Of a stretch of DNA of 22,544 nucleotides, positions 16,916-22,544 are shown in pieces. The translations under genes and the position numbers were made by a program. The DNA lies in the NCBI GenBank assembly GCA_033297205.1, contig MU859395.1:1-22544 (forward strand). The letters run 5' to 3'. This DNA comes from Pseudoneurospora amorphoporcata. Lineage: Eukaryota > Ascomycota > Sordariomycetes > Sordariales > Sordariaceae. Below the pieces are notes generated by a model. It made no database searches. It was given only the letters and a program-made list of their open reading frames with translations, and was not told the origin of the DNA. Each line of letters begins with the position of its first letter. Positions within the stretch are counted from its first letter, which is position 1.

Positions 16916-18110
16916 CTGATAAGATTCGTATTATCCCTAAAACACTCTAGGAGGCCAAGAAACTACTCAACTACGAAACCTACTGGTTGCCAGCCATGAA
17001 AAAGCAAGCTAAAGCACTGGAGGATCTGGGAGTCTAAGAGCTGGTCAAGAGGACCCCAGACATGTTTGTCCTGCCTGGAAGATGGGTATACGACGAGAAA
17101 TACTTGATCAACGAGAAAGAGTATATGGCACGAGCTAGATGGGTCGTTTGCGGCAATCGTGAAAAGGATAGATGGGACATTCAAGATATCTACGCGGCAG
17201 ACGCCAACTCAGTCAGCATGAGGCTGTTTCTAGCCATCATGGCTATCCTCGACTATGAGTGCCAACAGTTCGATTTCGATACAGCTTTCCTCAACGCACC
17301 GATTCCTCTCAAGCAGGTTTACTACGTGGAACAACTAAAAGGCCTGCCGAAGAAGACGATTGACTAGAACGAGCTGGTCTGCCGACTACGTAGGGCGCTG
17401 TATGGCCTTAGACGAAGCCCTTTATTCTGGTTTAGCACCCTTTACCCGGTATTGGAAGAGATGGGTGTTACGAACTTAAGCAAGTTCGTGGGCTAACCAG
17501 GCCTGGGAACACAAGCTGCCAAAAGGGGTTAGGCTATACGACCATAGGCCCAGGGCAGGCTCACGATGCAAGGTAGGCTCAAGGTCAGCACGAGTGAGCC
17601 AGGCTCACGACAACAGAAGTGAGCCACGACCATGGAGGTGAGCTGGGCTCACCACATTACGAAGGAGCATCTGAAGCATGCAGTATAAAGGGACGACTGG
17701 GGAACTCAGATTGTCAGATAGTTCGCCAGTAGTCAATTGATCTTTATCACCGAGACACGTATAACGCTACCATACTTGTTGTGAACCTTTTGGCTTCACC
17801 GAACAGCACTGATAGTCTTTACCTTCAGCTATCCCACTTAGGCAGATCAGACTGCCGTTCGTCACAATGGGCTTTGAGGCAGTCAGAGCAGACAAGTGCT
17901 TAATGATTAGCAGGCGACTGGGAGCATTGATCGTGCTATACGTCGATGATTTCCTCGTTGTTGTAGCAACTACTAAGACTATTGACTTCGTCAAGTCCAA
18001 CCTCGAGAAGCATTTCAAACTCAAACGATTAGGAGAAGTGCGCACATTTCTAGGCTTCGATATCGTGAGAGATCGTAAAGAAAGGACAGTCTTCATCTCC
18101 CAGGAATGAT
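16916..18110 (+). pseudogene. Copia reverse transcriptase, split by solo LTR
   Basis: RT_2-family reverse transcriptase. The N-terminal part is ETYWLPAMKKQAKALEDLGV, ARARWVVCGNREKDRWDIQ, CQQFDFDTAFLNAPIPLKQ and ALYGLRRSPLFWF, up to VLEEMG at 17465. A 401-bp family A LTR plus a 5-bp duplication then interrupts it. It resumes at 17872 with FEAVRADKCLM and carries the catalytic YVDD (17939-17950), then LKRLGEVRTFLGFDIVRD and a TGA at about 18107. Stops at 17036 and 17365 were present independently of the LTR. Confidence 0.88.
17466..17866 (+). mobile_element. Solo LTR, family A, inside copia RT, with TSD
   Basis: 401 bp from tgttacgaacttaag to ttcgtcaca, flanked by a perfect duplication atggg (17461-17465 and 17867-17871). 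Both flanks are consecutive codons of the same RT domain. TATA box tataaa at about 17684. The U3 is rich in gctcac/gtgagc motifs in both orientations. It post-dates insertion of the copia element. Confidence 0.95.
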
Positions 18111-18949
18111 ATACCCGTGCTATTATTAAAGACTTCACCAACGAGGACCTCCACGGCGTCAAGACACTATGGCCGCCGGATTTCAAGATCGATGGGGGTA
18201 TTGAGGTTGGCGGCGACAACAAACCGTACCTCAAACTGACAGGCCAGTTGAACTACCTATTAATGGGAACCCGACCGGATATTACGTATACCGTCAGCAA
18301 GCTCTGTGAAAGCAATGCTAAGCCGACAGACAAGCATATGACCGTGATGAAGCATCTGTTCAGATACCTGAAAGAGTTTCCTAAACAGGGTATCATGCTG
18401 GGCGGTCATTTCAAACCTTCTGAAGATGGATATCTCGACCTGCAGTTCAGATGCTTCGCGGACGCCTCCTTCGCCGACAACATCCCTTCAAGGCGCAGTA
18501 CCGCTGGGCACGTCGTATTCCTAACGTGCGGCCCAGTCTTATGGAAATCCAAGAGACAGGAGTTCGTGACAACCAGTACAACAGAAGCGGAATTTACGAA
18601 CCTTGTGCCAGCAGCAAGGTCTCTGGAATGGGTTGGAGGGATACTGAAAGATCTGGGATTTCCCCAGAACCCTATCAACGAGGAGATTGACACAAATATC
18701 ATCCTCTTCACGGACAGCGCCAATGCCAGAGAACGGGTGTTGAATCCGAATGCTTCAGCACGTAATCGTCACATTGATGTGCGTTACAAATGGCTCATCG
18801 AACAATCCGATAAGAAAGCCATCAAGGTGGTCCATATACCTGGCGATGAGATGGCAGCAGATGGTCTGACGAAGCCATTGAAGGCAGACAAGCACAGCAG
18901 ATTCGTCGGATTGGTAGGATTGGTAACGAAGGACATACCCTGGGCCTAA
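18111..18949 (+). pseudogene. Copia RT thumb and RNase H, largely intact
   Basis: After the TGA at about 18107 the same frame continues (YTRAIIKDF...). From 18248 an uninterrupted 233-codon frame carries MGTRPDITYTVSKLCE and the RNase H acidic residues in CFADASFADN (first D), TTSTTEAEFTNL (E) and LFTDSANAR (second D), then NRHIDVRYKWLIEQ, VHIPGDEMAADGLTKPL and a TAA at 18947. This is the best-preserved part of pol. Confidence 0.88.
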
Positions 18950-19039
18950 ACACCAGAATGGATTGTCACGATGTAAACAAACAAACATGTATATAGTATC
19001 TTAGACTCTTTGAGAGCGGTCTTTCGGTCTGTGGGGGTG

Positions 19040-19196
19040 TGTTGTGAGGGTGGTCACGTGGCCTCTGTGCCAGTGCCATTCGTGCACGGCCCTGGCGGCC
19101 TCTCCCTCTCGTGCCCTACTTTTCAGCCCTCCAGACTAGCCGCTTCTCTCTTTCTCTCTCAATAGCAATACACACAGTCATTCTAGCCTGTTCACA
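19040..19196 (+). repeat. Copia 3' LTR
   Basis: 157 bp, same length as the 5' LTR, ending ttcaca at 19196. Directly preceded by the purine-rich tgtgggggtg tract that would prime plus-strand synthesis. Confidence 0.92.
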
Positions 19197-19592
19197 CATC
19201 CTCCTCAAAAAGGAACTGGATAACCTTGAGGAGAAGAGCGGCGGGCAGATGAAGATTTGTCATGTTTTGAGCCAGGCCAGGGAAGGATGGGGGGGGCGAG
19301 AGGGGAAAAGTTGATGCGGGGGTTCTTAAGCGATGCCTGTCCAAACTAGCGCATGATAACGTAGCACTGCTGTGTGGGCCGCCGGGATTGATTCAGGGGG
19401 TTGTGCTGCCGGCGCTGATAGGTATGTTTCCGCCACTATTCACATTGCTTGAAACCCCCGATGTTGCTCGATGCTCCGTCATGTTCTCCTTTGCGGCACT
19501 GTCATGTTCTGCCTATGTGACCCCGTCTAGCTGTCCACTAACTGCTTGTAGATTGGGGATATATCGAAGACCAAAACCTTTTCGGGTTCTAA
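19197..19592 (+). pseudogene. Nitrate reductase 3' end, truncated and frameshifted
   Basis: Directly after the copia LTR the frame reads ILLKKELDNLEEK, then GGQMKICHVLSQA. An 8-G run (19289-19296) shifts the frame; one base fewer would give continuity into VDAGVLKRCLSKLAHDNVAL and LCGPPGLIQGVVLPAL. CGPPG (19373-19387) is the NAD(P)H-binding motif of the cytochrome b5 reductase-like domain. An intron of 130 bp (19422-19551, gtatgt...ctaac...tag) separates it from the last exon DWGYIEDQNLFGF (TAA 19590-19592). That ending is characteristic of fungal NAD(P)H nitrate reductases (niaD/nit-3), which reduce nitrate to nitrite. The Mo-cofactor, heme and FAD parts are absent in this window, so it is a remnant. 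Confidence 0.85.
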
Positions 19593-20139
19593 GCAGTCAG
19601 TGATCGACCGCCAAGAGTTATCCTCGTATCGCTTTCTTTTAGTCAGACTAGTTGCGCTTAATACGGTTTAAATCTGGCTTGGACTGAGAATAGGTTGCAG
19701 GAACTATCGTTGTCCAGCCTTTCTTTTGTGTGAATAAGCGCAGACACCAACGTTAGCCGACTCGACTGTTCACTGTGTCTGCTAGCATTTCAGCCAATGG
19801 TAACCTATATGCAGTCGAAATCCACTGTTTCTGGACCTCAAGCTACTTCGAGAGACTAACATCAAAACCATAGTGTAACTCCATAATCTAAAGCAATCAC
19901 GTTAGCCCAAAAGGTACCGAAAAGATAAAGCCCACGGATGGCCGACAACACAAGGGAAGGATGGATGTTACGTTCATTTGACCGCTCCAGAAAGAGAAAT
20001 GTAGAAGCGTAGGAGGGGTGATTGGCAATGAAATACATATATTGGCCCGCTGCTACTTCAAAGTAGAAAGTACTGAACCCGGCCTACTTCCTTTGTTACC
20101 TATACCCACTGAGCTCGAAAGCCAACGCATTTTCCCATC
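19593..20139. other. Intergenic, upstream of the methyltransferase gene
   Basis: No gene. The left part would include the former nitrate reductase 3' UTR. A CCAAT box lies at about 19794. No clear TATA is seen close to the start codon. Nothing else recognised. Confidence 0.5.
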
Positions 20140-22021
20140 ATGAGTTCTCCCGCCAAGAAGGCACAATCACCTGTACCTGAGGCGAAGTCGCCAACGGTAC
20201 AATCGCCCAAAGGGAAGACAAAGTCGCCCACCCCTGGCCCCGCGTCACCCACTCCTGGCCCCGTGTCGCCCACGCCCGGTCCTGCATCGCCGGTGGCGGC
20301 TCACGATGGCGCGCCTACCGATCTGCTGTCTGGCGCGCATTGGGGTGAGCTGGTCTGTAACCCCCATAGCGGCACCATCCCGTATGCTTCTTCGACGTAC
20401 TGTTGCTAACATCAATCTCCATTGTATAGGAGATACCTGACGACGGAGACTCGACTCTAGGTAGTGATGCCGAGAGCTCGAGGGCCTCGATCTCTTCTAG
20501 CATCATGGAATATCGTACGATTAGTGGTAGGAGATATCATAGTGATTCTGTGACCGATGGAGAGTATTGGTATGTGGCTCTTAGCAGTAGTTGGATCGGG
20601 AATATCATGGAGGTTCAAAGCTAACCATGATCCTTTGATCTAGGGGTCCAAATGACGAGAAGGCAATGGAGGTCATGGATATCTTCCACCACGCCATGAC
20701 CCTGATACTCAATGACCGGCTATATACAGCCCCGCTCTCTAAGGACATCAAGAATGCCATAGATATTGGCACCGGCACCGGTAAGGCACACCTACCTCCT
20801 CGTTAGGGCTCAAATTGCTTTCTTCCTCTCCCCCTAGAGAAGGTCAGGAGTTTTACACAAAGAGGGTCAAATGCGCGGTTTTTGAGCTACGTAGTAGCCA
20901 CCCGCATCTTTTTGTGTAATGATCCAGCCCCAAATTCCGATGCATTCCTTTTAAGCATGTCTCGGAAATCGGCCATGGTTCTGGAACAAATCAGCCTTGC
21001 ACTATCCTGCTCGAAGGGGAGGAGAAGAAGGGGATGGATATATCTCCTGCACTGGAAATTTACTGACTGCCATTTATATACAGGACTTTGGGCAGTGTAA
21101 GACCAAGCTCAAGACTCATGAGTTTTGCTCATATGACTAACAGTGGTGCCTATAGCGATTTCGCGGATGAATTTCCTACCTGCAACGTAGTCGGTACCGA
21201 TATTTCGGCCATCCAGCCTAGCTGGGTTCCTCCCAATCTCCAATTCGACATCGACGATGCGTCTAAGACATGGACTTATCCGGATAACCACTTCGATTAC
21301 GTTCATATCCGGTGGCTCTGTTGCACAATGAAAGATTGGCCGTCCTTGTATAAGGAAGCGTATAGGTGTACCAAGCCGGGTGGCTGGATTGAGCATCTTG
21401 ATTCCGACGTCCATTTCGTATGCCTTGACGGAACTATGCCCAAGGATTCCGCTATCGCTCAATGGGGACATATTTGGACCGAAGTTGAACGGAAAGCCGG
21501 AGTTATTGCCAACATGCTCGACGGCCATATGGAGAATGGAATTAAGGAGGCGGGATTCACCAACGTGCAGATCGAGGATTATCTGGTAAGTTTCATACCA
21601 ATCTGTTGAAGCCGTAAGGCTGGGATTGGACGAAAATGCGGGGATGGGTTGAAGGGAGTGGTCAGTCAGAAGGACTGGCCAGACTACGAGATCTGTTTAC
21701 TAAAAGAAGTGCTTGGCGCAAGAGCATTATCAACACAATCTCTTCGCTCAAGGCACACCAAGACTAACTTTCAATCTTTAGGCCCCGACCGCTCCTTGGC
21801 CCACAGACGAGAGGCAAAAACAGATCGGTCTCTTCCAGTATATTTCCTTAACATCAGACGTCGAGGGCTTCCTTACCTACTTCCTTGGCCACGTTATGGG
21901 CTGGACCGAGAACGAGATGGCAAAGTACGCCTTTATCCTTCGCCGGGAGTACAAGGAGGGCAAGATCCATGCGAACAGCAAATGGCGCGTTGTTCGTGCC
22001 CAGAAGCCGGTGGACGCCTAA
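20140..22021 (+). CDS. LaeA-like SAM-dependent methyltransferase, six exons
   Basis: The spliced product is 390 residues. Exons: 20140-20352, 20430-20569, 20644-20780, 21084-21096 (13 nt), 21156-21585 and 21782-22021; introns are GT..AG, with CTAAC or CTGAC branch sites. The first ~60 residues are Ser/Pro/Lys-rich with PTPGPASP-type repeats. Next comes the SSIMEYRTISGRRYHSD block common to LaeA-like proteins, then YWGPNDEKAME. Class I methyltransferase motif I, DIGTGTGLWAVDFADEFP, starts at residue 158; the acidic residue binding SAM ribose is D183 in GTDIS; FDYVHIRWL and KPGGWIEHL follow. The C-terminus is AKYAFILRREYKEGKIHANS and RVVRAQKP. The family includes the secondary-metabolism regulator LaeA, but most paralogues are of unknown substrate, so I give no symbol. 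No stop or frameshift in the model. No biosynthetic gene lies nearby in the window. Confidence 0.9.
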
Positions 22022-22296
22022 ATTCTCGACAACAGTAGCAAGACGGGCGCGCGGGTGCACTGGTGAAAGTGGTAGGGCACATGGCGGATAGGGGATATAT
22101 GTATCGCTTCTTTCATTACGCAGGTCTCTAATATCAATATCTTTTTCAGCAGTTTGTCGTCAAGCATCATCAGTCCCTTTCAGTCCGGGACTCGTCCGGC
22201 CCGCTTATGGAAAATACAAAGTTAACGACGGATGTAACGGAGAAGAAGATGTAAGGAAGCCGTAAAGATGAGTATTATGCCTCGTTATATGTGGAT
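22022..22296. other. Convergent intergenic region
   Basis: The 275 bp between two converging 3' ends. No gene. It must hold both poly(A) regions; AT-richer stretches lie at 22120-22150. Confidence 0.5.
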
Positions 22297-22416
22297 TCAA
22301 GGCGTGCTCGTCGAGTTTTGCTCGACTTCTTCGCTTTTATCCTCCATCCTGTCCAACTCCGCCTCCAGTAGAGCCATTAGTTGGTCAGACACGTTGTCTA
22401 TGGCCTTTTTGAGTAT
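22297..22416 (-). CDS. Last exon of an unidentified minus-strand gene (partial)
   Basis: On the minus strand a pyrimidine-rich tract and cag (acceptor at 22417-22418) precede 40 codons: ILKKAIDNVSDQLMALLEAE, then LDRMEDKSEEVEQNSTSTP and TGA. It is amphipathic and highly charged, likely a short coiled coil. A GTAAAT at about 22525 could be the donor, leaving the rest of the gene to the right of the window. The frame also stays open through the putative intron to 22515, so an unspliced form is possible. Family unknown. Confidence 0.5.
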   Translation of the reverse strand: MLKKAIDNVSDQLMALLEAELDRMEDKSEEVEQNSTSTP

Positions 22417-22544
22417 CTGGAAAAAAACGGCATTACTATCAGTCCTATATAGGCAGGCTCCCCGCCCACGAAATAAATGGCCCCGCAAAACCAGTTTTCC
22501 CAGGCTTGGCGTCAAACGCAGGTATTTACATCACCACTTTCATC

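Larger units (their letters stand above)
13176..19196 (+). mobile_element. Ty1/copia LTR retrotransposon, decayed
   Basis: A complete element of 6021 bp, or ~5.6 kb without the solo LTR inserted into it. The LTRs are 157 bp (13176-13332 and 19040-19196). Next to the 5' LTR is a half-tRNA primer site, and a purine-rich tract (tgtgggggtg) abuts the 3' LTR. The gene order gag, protease, integrase, reverse transcriptase, RNase H is that of the Pseudoviridae (copia) class. The LTRs differ at 6 of 157 positions (3.8%). Stops and frameshifts break gag and pol many times. The flanking 5-mers (ctatg left, catcc right) differ, and the flanks are from different genes. It cannot move by itself. Confidence 0.93.

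Noticed and set aside
19111..19314. 67-codon frame joining the copia LTR to nitrate reductase codons
   Set aside because: The LTR part is non-coding; the join is an accident of phase.
20882..21100. 72-codon frame within methyltransferase intron 3
   Set aside because: It lies in an intron and runs across the microexon in a different frame.
1..22544. CRISPR array, rRNA genes or bacterial-type operons
   Set aside because: None present; all repeats are LTR, WD40, minisatellite or duplicated segments.

Overview
The window looks like nuclear DNA of a filamentous ascomycete (Pezizomycotina, probably Sordariomycetes). The reasons are short GT..AG introns with CTAAC-type branch sites, a LaeA-like methyltransferase gene, a fungal-type PIF1 helicase, relics of a HET-E/NWD2-type NLR and of a nitrate reductase, and decayed LTR elements whose stop codons and key-residue losses fit C-to-T change at CpA, the signature of RIP (repeat-induced point mutation). 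The species cannot be named from this sequence.

Layout. 1-2160: a broken gene of unknown family (copy 1, 128-734), flanked by a ~95 bp repeat R (1-98) and an inverted, longer R copy (1706-1990), then a GC-rich 12-bp minisatellite. 2190-4030: AT-rich decayed DNA carrying solo LTRs. Family A LTRs lie at 2546-2954 (with TSD) and 3210-4030; the second contains a nested family B solo LTR at 3344-3564 with a clean 5-bp TSD. 4514-6673: an intact, intronless 719-residue PIF1-like helicase with a probable mitochondrial presequence. 7460-9020: a second broken copy of the unknown gene (copy 2) with ~0.9 kb of foreign DNA inside it. 9021-12200: relic DNA with two unidentified protein relics, a third R copy, an inverted telomere-like repeat pair and a second family B LTR.

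12378-19592: a stack of insertions. The 3' end of an NLR gene with WD40 repeats (minus strand) abuts a 6.0-kb Ty1/copia element (13176-19196, 157-bp LTRs). The copia reverse transcriptase is split by a third family A solo LTR (17466-17866, TSD atggg). The right end of the copia element abuts the last codons and last intron of a nitrate reductase gene. The two flanks belong to different genes and there is no TSD, so ectopic recombination or rearrangement at the element is likely. 20140-22021: an apparently intact six-exon LaeA-like methyltransferase gene (390 residues, 13-nt microexon). 22297-22416: the last exon of a convergent minus-strand gene that runs off the window.

Only the helicase and the methyltransferase look functional. 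No operon-like or cluster logic joins them; they are islands at the edges of a transposon graveyard. The least explained material is the duplicated unknown gene, whose two copies differ mostly at silent sites, and the two unidentified relics at 10032-11031.
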